A DNA stretch of 10,674 bases from Bacilli bacterium (GTDB lineage: Bacteria; Bacillota_I; Bacilli_A; ML615J-28; CAG-698). Shown here in pieces: positions 1 through 7,103 of this stretch (its first letter is position 1; each line of letters starts with the position of its first letter). A program made the position numbers and the translations under genes. The stretch spans positions 1 to 10,674 of the forward strand of contig JAEDHQ010000058.1 of NCBI GenBank assembly GCA_016296945.1, read 5' to 3'. The notes below the pieces were generated by a model. That model ran no database searches and was not told where the DNA came from. It saw nothing but the letters and a program-made list of their open reading frames with translations.

Positions 1-2
1 TG

Positions 3-44
3 GTATCATTTTGAAAAATGAGGAACTAGTATCATTTTGAAAAA
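3..44. repeat. Two copies of a 16-bp direct repeat at the left edge
   Basis: The 16-mer GTATCATTTTGAAAAA occurs at 3-18 and again at 29-44, a 26-bp period. The first copy continues into a small palindrome (CATTTT/AAAATG, 7-20) that the second copy loses at its last base. The array starts right at the window edge and may continue upstream. Tandem short repeats of this kind are known at the ends of some insertion sequences, notably the IS21 family, so this could be the terminal repeat region of an element lying to the left. That assignment is a guess: no transposase is visible here. Confidence 0.6.
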
Positions 45-69
45 GTATTAACAATATTGCAATAAAGAC

Positions 70-98
70 TTTTAAAAAGGTAAAAAAATTGGTATAAT
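70..98 (+). promoter_or_regulatory. Extended -10 promoter for the acyltransferase operon
   Basis: A perfect TATAAT (93-98) is preceded by TG at 90-91, giving the extended -10 form TGnTATAAT. At a 17-bp spacing the -35 position (70-75, TTTTAA) is poor, which fits an extended -10 promoter that depends little on a -35 box. Transcription would start near 105, leaving a leader of about 25 nt before the first gene. Confidence 0.7.
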
Positions 99-119
99 AA
101 ATGAGATACATATAGATTA

Positions 120-125
120 AGGTGG
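120..125 (+). promoter_or_regulatory. Ribosome binding site that decides the first gene's start
   Basis: AGGTGG lies 5 nt upstream of the ATG at 131. The in-frame GTG at 122 sits inside this Shine-Dalgarno sequence and therefore cannot be the start. The gene at 9788 has the same arrangement. Confidence 0.8.
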
Positions 126-130
126 TTATT

Positions 131-841
131 ATGAATAGAAATTTAAATTATAAACCTGGTAAACAGCCTATATATGATTTTGTCAGAAAAATCTTGAAAT
201 TATTTTTTAGAAAACCTGAAATTGTTAATTATAATGAATCACTGGAAGACAAAGCAATATTTTTGTCAACGCATTGTGCTAAATTAGGTCCTTCATACTT
301 AGATTTATATTTTCCAAAGAAACATGCGATATGGGGCGCTCATGAAATGTTAGGAACTTATAAGGAAAGATATAAGTATTTACGTAATGTTTATTATATA
401 CAAAAAATGAAGAAATCAAAATTTAGAGCAACAATATCTGCTGCTTTTGAAGCTATTTTTAATATCTTTTTTTATAAAGGAATGCATGTTTTACCAACAT
501 ATCCAGACATTAGATTAACAAAAACTATTAAAGCATCATGTAATGTTTTAGATAATAATTTACCAATTATGATTTTCCCAGAAAACTCAAATGATGGATA
601 TTTTGATGTTCTTAATGAATTATTCCCGGGTTTTATTCTATTATCAGATGCATATTACAAAAAGAATAAAATTGATTTGCCTGTTTATCCTGTATATCTT
701 CATTATAAACAACGAAAGTTGTTTATTGATAAGCCTTTATATATTCAAAAATTGAAAGAAGAGGGGTTAGATAACAGTGCTATTTGTGAAATGTTTAAAG
801 AAAAGATTAATCATTTCTTTTATGAATATATTAAAAAGTAA
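131..841 (+). CDS. PlsC-like (LPLAT superfamily) acyltransferase with atypical motif I
   Basis: A 236-residue protein resembling small glycerolipid acyltransferases found in anaerobic Bacillota. FPEN at 149-152, followed by SNDGYFD, corresponds to the FPEG substrate-binding motif of PlsC/LPLAT enzymes. H48 in STHCAKLGP sits where the catalytic NHxxxxD motif is expected, but the position five residues later is G53 instead of Asp, so the canonical His-Asp dyad is absent or displaced. There is no clear signal peptide; hydrophobic stretches near residues 105-116 and 160-175 could help membrane association. By family it would transfer an acyl chain to a glycerophosphate-like or other polar acceptor at the inner membrane face, but acceptor and activity are unproven. 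It is the first gene of an operon, 12 nt ahead of a second acyltransferase. The ATG at 131 is preferred because an in-frame GTG nine bases upstream lies within the ribosome site. Confidence 0.75.
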   Translation: MNRNLNYKPGKQPIYDFVRKILKLFFRKPEIVNYNESLEDKAIFLSTHCAKLGPSYLDLYFPKKHAIWGAHEMLGTYKERYKYLRNVYYIQKMKKSKFRATISAAFEAIFNIFFYKGMHVLPTYPDIRLTKTIKASCNVLDNNLPIMIFPENSNDGYFDVLNELFPGFILLSDAYYKKNKIDLPVYPVYLHYKQRKLFIDKPLYIQKLKEEGLDNSAICEMFKEKINHFFYEYIKK

Positions 842-853
842 GAGGAAAGAACT

Positions 854-2719
854 GTGAAAAAAAATATAACAAAAATCATCTTTTTTGTTCTAGCGTTAAT
901 TGCTTTAGGAATTATAGTTTGGTTTTTTAAAAATTTAATAATTGATATTATTAAATATGCAAAATCAAATGATCATGAAGCAATTAAAGAATTAATAGCA
1001 GAGCAAGGAGCATTCAGTTATTTATCAATAATTCTTGTAGAAGCAATTCAAATGATTGTAGTTGTTATTCCTGCTGAATTCATTCAATTAGCGGCAGGGA
1101 TTAGTTTTCACCCATTGATTGCTGCTTGTTTATGTTTGACTGGTGTTTTTATCGGGGCTACAACAATTTACTTTTTGGTAAATGTATTAAAAATTGATCA
1201 AAGTTCCTTATCAAATAATTCAAAAAGAATTGATGAATTAGCTTTGAAAAAATCAAATTTGAGCATTCAGGCATTAATGTATTTATTATTTTTTATGCCG
1301 ATTATTCCTTTTGGAGCCATTTGTTACTTTGGTTCCTCAAAGAAAATTAGTTATCGTCGATATATATTGACATGCTGTACTGGTGCATTACCAGCAATAG
1401 TAACATCAATTTTTTTAGGAAAAGGTATGGTAACTCTTACAGCTTTAGGAATTCCATTATATGCAATAATATTAATTGTTATTGCAGTAATGATAATTTT
1501 ATTTACCTCTTTAATGCTATTAGTAAAGCACAAATATTTTGATGGTTCTATTGGCAGTCCAAATTCAAATCTTTATCCCGTATTATTAAAGATTTTTAGT
1601 TTTATTGTTAGAACTAAAGCAAATCCTAGATTTGAAAAAGATAAGCTTACAAATATTGATGGACCTGTAGTTTATATCTCAAATCATGCTTCTTTCTTTG
1701 ATATGTATTATGCTTGTAATTTTATTTACCCTAAGCGAGCAGCAATTGTTGGAAATAGATATTATCTTCGGGGAAGACTTGCTAGTCAAATTACAAAGAG
1801 TATCGGAATTATTCCAAAGAAATTATTTTCTGCTGATTTAGAAACAATTAAAATGACATTGAAAAGTGTCAAAGAGGGACATTCAATTGTTTTATTCCCT
1901 GAAGGAAGATTATCATTAGATGGCTCAAATTATAACATTGTATCAGGAACAGGGGCTTTACTTAAAAAGTTAAATGTTCCTGTTGTGATTGCTAACATTA
2001 ATGGTGCATACCTTACTAACCCAAAATGGCGTAAAAAAAGAATGCGTGGTAATGTTTTAGTTGAAACTAGGGCTATATTATTGCCTGACCAGTTAGAAAC
2101 AATGAGTGCAAAAGAAGTTGATACATTTATTAATGAAAATATTAAGATTAATGATTTTGAATTTGCAAGAACTAATGGTTATAGATATAAAGAAAAGAAT
2201 AAAGCAAAAGGATTAGAAAATGTCTTATTTGTTTGTCCACATTGTAAGAAAGAATATACTTTAGAAATAGATAATAATACAATTAGATGTACTAATTGTG
2301 ATCATCAATTTACAATTAATGATCAATATAGTTTTGATGAAAATAAATTAGCTATTAAAGATATTAATCACTTTTATAACATAATTAAAGAATACCAAAA
2401 AGAACAATTAAATGCGGATTATTGTTTGGAAACCAGAGTAAAAGTTAAGAAAATTGATTTATCTAAAAAAAATAATGATAAACAAGGATATGGTACTTGT
2501 TATTTGACAACAGAAAAAATTGGTTTTGTTGGCTTTGTGGATGGAAAAGAAGTTGAGTTTGAAGTCCCAATGAAAGTCTTAAAAGCCTTAGCATTTTCTT
2601 GTGGTGAAGAATTTGAGTTTTATTATAATAATGAACTATATTATTTCTATCCTGAAGATGGGCGAGTATGTGCACAATATGCGATGATTGTGGATATCTT
2701 AAATGAGAAAGAATTATAA
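854..2719 (+). CDS. DedA/VTT - PlsC acyltransferase - zinc ribbon fusion protein
   Basis: A 621-residue multidomain membrane protein. Residues 1-30 hold one hydrophobic segment. Residues about 48-225 resemble the DedA/TVP38/TMEM64 (VTT) domain, including a proline-rich PIIPFGAICYF stretch followed by a basic SYRRY loop and several membrane segments. Residues about 265-400 form a canonical LPLAT/PlsC domain with NHASFFD (catalytic H278 and D283) and FPEGR (348-352). Residues 461-482 carry two CxxC pairs (C461, C464, C479, C482), a likely zinc ribbon. Residues about 500-621 form an unassigned domain of probable beta strands. VTT proteins in other systems act in lipid movement between leaflets, and LPLAT enzymes acylate lysophospholipids, so a coupled role in phospholipid assembly or remodelling is inferred. 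The start is GTG, 7 nt after AGGA in the leader AGAGGAAAG. The gene lies 12 nt after the first acyltransferase, in the same operon. Confidence 0.8.
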   Translation: MKKNITKIIFFVLALIALGIIVWFFKNLIIDIIKYAKSNDHEAIKELIAEQGAFSYLSIILVEAIQMIVVVIPAEFIQLAAGISFHPLIAACLCLTGVFIGATTIYFLVNVLKIDQSSLSNNSKRIDELALKKSNLSIQALMYLLFFMPIIPFGAICYFGSSKKISYRRYILTCCTGALPAIVTSIFLGKGMVTLTALGIPLYAIILIVIAVMIILFTSLMLLVKHKYFDGSIGSPNSNLYPVLLKIFSFIVRTKANPRFEKDKLTNIDGPVVYISNHASFFDMYYACNFIYPKRAAIVGNRYYLRGRLASQITKSIGIIPKKLFSADLETIKMTLKSVKEGHSIVLFPEGRLSLDGSNYNIVSGTGALLKKLNVPVVIANINGAYLTNPKWRKKRMRGNVLVETRAILLPDQLETMSAKEVDTFINENIKINDFEFARTNGYRYKEKNKAKGLENVLFVCPHCKKEYTLEIDNNTIRCTNCDHQFTINDQYSFDENKLAIKDINHFYNIIKEYQKEQLNADYCLETRVKVKKIDLSKKNNDKQGYGTCYLTTEKIGFVGFVDGKEVEFEVPMKVLKALAFSCGEEFEFYYNNELYYFYPEDGRVCAQYAMIVDILNEKEL

Positions 2720-2735
2720 AAAGAAGAGTGTTCTT

Positions 2736-4160
2736 ATGCAAAATAAAGTCGTAGATATTTCTAAAAAAACATTTATCAATGTAATGATTATTCTTCTTTC
2801 ATTACTAGTATTTTCAATTGTCTTAACGTATATAATTCCAAAAGGCAAGTTTTTTGAAGAAATAATTGATGGGGAAGTGATAATCCATTATGATCAGTAT
2901 CTAGAAATAGATGATGCTAAAGGAATTAATATTTTGAAAGGTATTTTTGCCCCAATCTTAGTGTTATTTTCTCATGATGGCTTAACAATAATAATGTTAT
3001 CATTATTTATTGTAACGATTACTGGTGCTTTCCAAGTAATGAATGATTGTAATGGAATGAAATTAATCATTCAAAAACTAATTGATAAGTTTATAAATAA
3101 TAAGAAATTATTAATATCATTGATTATTCTAATCTTTATGATGTTTGGATCATTTTTTGGATTATTTGAAGAAGTGTTAATTCTTTTGCCACTAATCATG
3201 ATGTTAACTATCTCAATTGGTTATGATTCATATACAGGTTTTTTAATCTGTATTGTAGCGACTGGCTTTGGTTTTTCTAGTGCACTTACAAATCCATTTA
3301 CTGTGATTACTGCCTCTCAATTAATAGGAGTTTCTCCGCTTACAAATTTTTGGTATCGTATCATTATATTTGTGATGATGTATGGTTTGTTGGTACTTTT
3401 TACATTACATCATTTAAGTGTTATTGAAAAGAGTCCAGAAAAGTCACCAACTTATCAAAAAGATTTAGAAAAGAAAAAAGTTTTAGATCTTGAAATATAT
3501 GAAAATAATGGTAATAACCAAAGAACATTTATAGCATATGTTATTTTCTTAGTTACAATTCTTGCTACAATTATTACTGTAACATTGATTGAAGCAATAA
3601 GAGGATATATCGTTGTGTTCTTAATTGTGATTTCCTTATTTGGTGGGATTCTTACTGGATATATTGCAAGTAGAAATATTAAGGATGTTTTAAAAAGTTT
3701 TTTAAAGGGAATTGTTTCCGCAATTCCCGCTATTGCAATGATTATGGTTGCTTCAAGCATTAAATTTATTCTAGAAGAAGCATCAGTATTGCCAACAATT
3801 GCAAATTATATTTCTGTTTTGGTATATGGAAAAAATCAATTTGTTGTTTTATTATTGTTGTTCTTAATCATTATTGTATTAGAATTCTTTATATCTTCAT
3901 CTACTGCAAAAGCAGTATTTGTAATGGGAATCCTATCTTGTGTTTCCATTAATATATCTAAGGAAATGCTTGTTTTAGTTTATTTATTTGGTGATGGTTA
4001 TACTAATGTTTTATTTCCAACATCGCCAGTCTTATTAATAGCTTTAACAATGACGGGAATAAATTATACTACTTGGTTGAAAAAGTCAAAATGGTTATTT
4101 GTAATAACATTTGTCCTTGTCATGGCATTTTTATTGATAGGTTTATTATTAAAATATTAA
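2736..4160 (+). CDS. YfcC/DcuC-family membrane carrier
   Basis: A polytopic inner-membrane protein of 474 residues, about ten to twelve hydrophobic segments, with a charged cytoplasmic-type loop near residues 230-262. GSFFGLFEEVLILLPL (about 137-153), SSSTAKAV (387-394) and GDGYTNVLFPTSPVLL (about 419-434) resemble conserved stretches of the YfcC branch of the DcuC/C4-dicarboxylate anaerobic carrier family (PF03606). Members are annotated as basic amino acid, peptide or dicarboxylate carriers. The substrate here is unknown. The ATG at 2736 follows AGAAGAG by 7 nt; an in-frame ATG at 2703 would overlap the upstream gene and lacks a good ribosome site, so the later start is preferred, though not certain. 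The gap to the preceding stop is 16 nt, so it is probably cotranscribed with the acyltransferases. A strong terminator follows directly. Confidence 0.75.
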   Translation: MQNKVVDISKKTFINVMIILLSLLVFSIVLTYIIPKGKFFEEIIDGEVIIHYDQYLEIDDAKGINILKGIFAPILVLFSHDGLTIIMLSLFIVTITGAFQVMNDCNGMKLIIQKLIDKFINNKKLLISLIILIFMMFGSFFGLFEEVLILLPLIMMLTISIGYDSYTGFLICIVATGFGFSSALTNPFTVITASQLIGVSPLTNFWYRIIIFVMMYGLLVLFTLHHLSVIEKSPEKSPTYQKDLEKKKVLDLEIYENNGNNQRTFIAYVIFLVTILATIITVTLIEAIRGYIVVFLIVISLFGGILTGYIASRNIKDVLKSFLKGIVSAIPAIAMIMVASSIKFILEEASVLPTIANYISVLVYGKNQFVVLLLLFLIIIVLEFFISSSTAKAVFVMGILSCVSINISKEMLVLVYLFGDGYTNVLFPTSPVLLIALTMTGINYTTWLKKSKWLFVITFVLVMAFLLIGLLLKY

Positions 4161-4166
4161 AATGTA

Positions 4167-4218
4167 GAGTTAATAAAAGTCATGTTGATAATGTATGACT
4201 TTATTAGCTCTTTTTTTT
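4167..4218 (+). terminator. Rho-independent terminator of the acyltransferase-carrier operon
   Basis: Arms at 4167-4183 and 4195-4210 pair over about 16 bp, with one bulged A and one G-U pair, around an 11-nt loop. Eight Ts follow (4211-4218). The hairpin starts 6 nt after the stop codon of the carrier gene. Confidence 0.9.
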
Positions 4219-4238
4219 GAAAAACTTATAAAAATTTG

Positions 4239-4267
4239 TTGATAAATAAACGCTATAATGGTATAAT
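4239..4267 (+). promoter_or_regulatory. Promoter of the BMP lipoprotein gene, with tandem -10 boxes
   Basis: TTGATA (4239-4244) and TATAAT (4262-4267) are 17 bp apart, and the -10 also carries an extended TG at 4259-4260. A second TATAAT lies only 2 bp upstream (4254-4259) but has no -35 box at proper spacing. The predicted transcript starts near 4274. That leaves a leader of about 45 nt, too short for a purine riboswitch. Confidence 0.85.
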
Positions 4268-4318
4268 TTATATGTGCCAAAAAGCATATAAAAAAAATAT
4301 GGGAGGATATTTTACAAG

Positions 4319-5431
4319 ATGAAAAAATTATTTTTATCTATTTTAGCTTTATTAGCTATGTTTGTTTTCGTTGGCTGTGCAAAAGATAAAGGCAACGAAT
4401 ATGACAAAATTCCAGACACTATGGTAGCAGACAGTTACGACATCGCATTCGTAACAGATATTGGACAATTAAAAGATAAATCTTTTAATCAAGGTACTTG
4501 GGAAGGTGTTAAGAAATACGCTTATGATAATGGAAAATCATATAAATATTATCAACCTGCAAATGGTGATGCTGCAACTGATGATGATAGATTCGATGCT
4601 ATGAAAGCAGCTGTAGATGGCGGAGCTAAAATCGTTGTTTGTGCTGGTTTTATGCAATACAATGCTTTAGCAAGAGCTGCAAAAACATTTGCTGATGTTA
4701 AGTTTGTATTTATTGATGGTTGGACATTTGGTGCTGCAAATGTTACTGCTATTGTTTTCCAAGAAGAACAATCTGGTTATTTAGCTGGTTATGCAGCAGT
4801 TAAAGAAGGATATACTAAACTTGGATTCTCTGGTGGAGGCGGTGGAACTAACCCTGCTTGTCAACGTTTCGGTTATGGTTTCATTCAAGGTGCTAATGAC
4901 GCTGCTAAAGAATTAAATATTAAAGTAGATATGAAATATAGTTGGTTATATGGTGCTGCTTTCTCTGCAAGTGCTGAACTTCAAACAATGTTAGAAGGTT
5001 GGTATTCTACTGGTACTGAAGTTGTATTCTCTTGTGGTGGTTCTATGTGTAAGAGTGCATTTGCTGCTGCTGCACAAAATAACGGTAAAGTTATCGGTGT
5101 AGATGTTGACCAATCTGCAGAATCTTCTACAGTTATTACTTCTGCTACAAAAGGCTTAAGAGAAGGTACAATACATGCATTAAAACAATTCTTTGATGGT
5201 AAATGGGAAGAAATTTCTGATAAGACTGTTAACTTAGGTGCTAAAGATAATGCTGTTGGTTTACCAACTGAAGAAGCATCTTGGGGATTCAAGAAATTTA
5301 CAGTTAAAGAATATGAAGCATTATTTGCAAAACTTCAAAATGAAACAGTTAAAGTTGATGCTAATATCGGCGAAGCTGGCGAAGTTGAAGCTAAAACTTA
5401 TTCTAATGTAACCTTAGAATGGGTTAAATAA
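4319..5431 (+). CDS. bmpA: BMP-family nucleoside-binding lipoprotein (ABC importer receptor)
   Basis: A 370-residue substrate-binding lipoprotein, the usual length for BMP/PnrA receptors. Residues 1-20 form a lipoprotein signal peptide: KK, a hydrophobic core, then VFVGC with C20 as the lipidated cysteine. Family signatures follow: DIGQLKDKSFNQGTWEG (47-63), the receptor core FQEEQSGYLAGYAAV (147-161), a glycine-rich GFSGGGGG loop (169-176), and VIGVDVDQS (258-266) near the binding cleft. In characterised members (Treponema PnrA, Lactococcus BmpA, Bacillus NupN) the ligand is a purine or broader nucleoside, bound outside the membrane and passed to the permeases. The ATG follows GGGAGG with a rather long 12-nt gap. 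It has its own promoter and terminator, and its codon choice looks like that of a highly expressed gene. Nucleoside specificity is inferred from family and neighbours. Confidence 0.93.
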   Translation: MKKLFLSILALLAMFVFVGCAKDKGNEYDKIPDTMVADSYDIAFVTDIGQLKDKSFNQGTWEGVKKYAYDNGKSYKYYQPANGDAATDDDRFDAMKAAVDGGAKIVVCAGFMQYNALARAAKTFADVKFVFIDGWTFGAANVTAIVFQEEQSGYLAGYAAVKEGYTKLGFSGGGGGTNPACQRFGYGFIQGANDAAKELNIKVDMKYSWLYGAAFSASAELQTMLEGWYSTGTEVVFSCGGSMCKSAFAAAAQNNGKVIGVDVDQSAESSTVITSATKGLREGTIHALKQFFDGKWEEISDKTVNLGAKDNAVGLPTEEASWGFKKFTVKEYEALFAKLQNETVKVDANIGEAGEVEAKTYSNVTLEWVK

Positions 5432-5444
5432 TTCTTAAAAATAG

Positions 5445-5478
5445 AGGTTATCACAATTGTGATAGCCTTCTTTTTTTT
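5445..5478 (+). terminator. Rho-independent terminator between the receptor and ABC genes
   Basis: Arms at 5445-5454 and 5459-5468 form a 10-bp stem with one G-U pair around the tetraloop AATT, followed by C and eight Ts (5471-5478). It lies 13 nt after the lipoprotein stop codon and upstream of a separate promoter. It should limit read-through so the receptor mRNA exceeds that of the transporter genes. Confidence 0.9.
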
Positions 5479-5485
5479 ATTTTTG

Positions 5486-5514
5486 TTGCAATTTCACTCA
5501 TAATTTATTATAAT
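5486..5514 (+). promoter_or_regulatory. Promoter of the nupABC-like unit
   Basis: TTGCAA (5486-5491) and a perfect TATAAT (5509-5514) are separated by 17 bp. The transcript would start near 5521, about 45 nt before the preferred start codon of the ATPase gene. It overlaps neither terminator stem nor coding sequence. Confidence 0.8.
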
Positions 5515-5551
5515 TATTTTAGATAATTATGTCATATGCTGTTAAAGAAAG

Positions 5552-5560
5552 GGATGGTGA
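5552..5560 (+). promoter_or_regulatory. Ribosome binding site supporting a GTG start
   Basis: GGATGGTGA is close to the GGAGGTGA consensus and ends 5 nt before the GTG at 5566. The upstream in-frame ATGs (5536 and 5554) lack a suitably spaced site; the one at 5554 falls inside this sequence. Confidence 0.65.
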
Positions 5561-5565
5561 CGATA

Positions 5566-7101
5566 GTGGAAAATTATGTGATTGAAATGCTCAATATCAC
5601 TAAAGAATTTCCGGGAATCATTGCAAATGATAATGTTACATTGCAACTAAAAAAAGGGGAAATTCATGCTCTATTAGGGGAAAATGGAGCTGGGAAATCA
5701 ACATTAATGAGTGTTCTTTTTGGATTATATCAAGCAGAAAAAGGAACAATTAAAAAAGATGGAGTGGAAGTAGAAATAAAAGACCCTAATGATGCAAATC
5801 GCTTAGGAATTGGAATGGTTCACCAACATTTTAAATTAGTAGAAGTATTCTCTGTATTAGATAATATTATTTTAGGTGCAGAAACTACTAAGTATGGATT
5901 TCTAAGAAAAAAAGAAGCTAGAGAAAGAGTATTAGCACTATCAGAAGAATATGGTTTAGCAGTAGATCCTGATGCCTTAATTGAAGATATTACTGTTGGA
6001 ATGCAACAAAGAGTAGAAATATTAAAGATGTTATATCGTAATAACGATATATTGATTTTTGATGAACCTACTGCTGTGTTGACTCCACAAGAAATAGAAG
6101 AACTTCTTCAAATTATGAAGAATATGGCAAAGAGTGGAAAATCAATCTTATTTATTACTCATAAGTTAAATGAAATATTAGCCGTTGCTGATCGCTGTAC
6201 AGTATTAAGAAAAGGAAAATATATAGGAACAGTTAATGTAAAAGATACAACAAAAGAAGAACTATCAGAAATGATGGTAGGCAGAAAAGTTGAATTTGTT
6301 GTTCCAAAGAAAGATCGCATTCCTGGAAATGATGTTTTAATTGTCAAGAATATGACAATGGTTTCTAAACAACATAAGAAAAACATTGTTAATAATGTTA
6401 GCTTAAATGTTAGAGAAGGAGAAATTGTTTGTATTGCTGGTATTGATGGTAATGGGCAAACAGAATTTGTCAATGGAATTACCGGCTTAGATAAGATAAA
6501 TAGTGGAGAGATTATTTTTAAAGGCGTAGATATAACTCATAGTAAGATTCGGGATCGTAATAAACTAGGTTTATCGCATATTCCTGAAGATCGTCATCGT
6601 CATGGACTAGTCTTAGATTTTACATTAGCAGATAATATGGTTTTACAAAGATATTTCGAGCCGGATTTTCAAAAAAATGGATTTATCTTAAAAGATAAAG
6701 TCAGAGAGTATTCAGATAAATTGATAGAGCGTTTTGATGTTCGCAGTGGCCAAGGATCGAAAACTATCGCTAGAAGTATGTCTGGCGGTAACCAACAAAA
6801 AGCAATAGTTGCTCGTGAATTAGATCGCGATCCAGACCTATTGATAGCTGTACAACCAACAAGAGGACTTGATGTTGGTGCTATTGAATTTATTCATAAA
6901 CAAATTGTTGCCCAACGAGATAATGGAAAAGCAGTTCTTTTAGTGTCATTAGAGCTAGATGAAGTAATGGGTTTATCTGATCGTATTTTAGTAATGTATG
7001 AAGGAGAAATCGTTGGTGAATTTGATCCTAAAAAAGTTACTGTTAATGAATTAGGTTTATATATGTCGGGTGCAAAGCGTCAAAACAAGGAGAGTGAATA
7101 A
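5566..7101 (+). CDS. nupA: Nucleoside ABC importer ATPase (two fused nucleotide-binding domains)
   Basis: A 511-residue tandem ATPase of the NupA/NupO type, energising uptake from the cytoplasmic side. The first domain has Walker A GENGAGKST (38-46), the Q-loop region VHQHF, a divergent signature VGMQQRVEILKML (from 144), Walker B ILIFDEP (162-168) and a switch His in FITHK. The second is degenerate as usual for sugar/nucleoside importers: its P-loop AGIDGNGQTE (291-300) has Gln in place of the Lys, and the Walker B region reads LLIAVQPTRGLD, while its signature MSGGNQQ (405-411) is intact. ATP hydrolysis is therefore expected mainly at one of the two sites. GTG at 5566 is chosen over ATG 5536 because of the well-placed ribosome site and because family proteins begin close to the first beta strand. 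The permease genes follow after 2 nt and then with a 1-nt overlap. Confidence 0.93.
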   Translation: MENYVIEMLNITKEFPGIIANDNVTLQLKKGEIHALLGENGAGKSTLMSVLFGLYQAEKGTIKKDGVEVEIKDPNDANRLGIGMVHQHFKLVEVFSVLDNIILGAETTKYGFLRKKEARERVLALSEEYGLAVDPDALIEDITVGMQQRVEILKMLYRNNDILIFDEPTAVLTPQEIEELLQIMKNMAKSGKSILFITHKLNEILAVADRCTVLRKGKYIGTVNVKDTTKEELSEMMVGRKVEFVVPKKDRIPGNDVLIVKNMTMVSKQHKKNIVNNVSLNVREGEIVCIAGIDGNGQTEFVNGITGLDKINSGEIIFKGVDITHSKIRDRNKLGLSHIPEDRHRHGLVLDFTLADNMVLQRYFEPDFQKNGFILKDKVREYSDKLIERFDVRSGQGSKTIARSMSGGNQQKAIVARELDRDPDLLIAVQPTRGLDVGAIEFIHKQIVAQRDNGKAVLLVSLELDEVMGLSDRILVMYEGEIVGEFDPKKVTVNELGLYMSGAKRQNKESE

Positions 7102-7103
7102 TT

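Noticed and set aside
1351..1533. Reverse-strand open frames (here and at 2463-2741, 3455-3760, 4981-5292, 6159-6473, 8315-8521, 10297-10557)
   Set aside because: They lie wholly or almost wholly inside well-supported forward genes, lack recognisable domains or ribosome sites, and look like antisense shadows.
2703..2735. An upstream ATG start for the YfcC-like carrier at 2703
   Set aside because: It would overlap the end of the previous gene and has no good ribosome site. The ATG at 2736 has AGAAGAG at 7 nt.
4268..4318. A purine riboswitch or other structured leader ahead of the nucleoside receptor gene
   Set aside because: The predicted leader is only about 45 nt. It holds a single weak ATATG/CATAT hairpin and none of the paired arms needed for a purine aptamer.
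6436..6465. Loss of the P-loop Lys in the second nucleotide-binding domain as evidence of a broken ATPase
   Set aside because: GIDGNGQTE with Gln is the normal form of the second domain in NupA/RbsA-like tandem ATPases; the first domain is intact.
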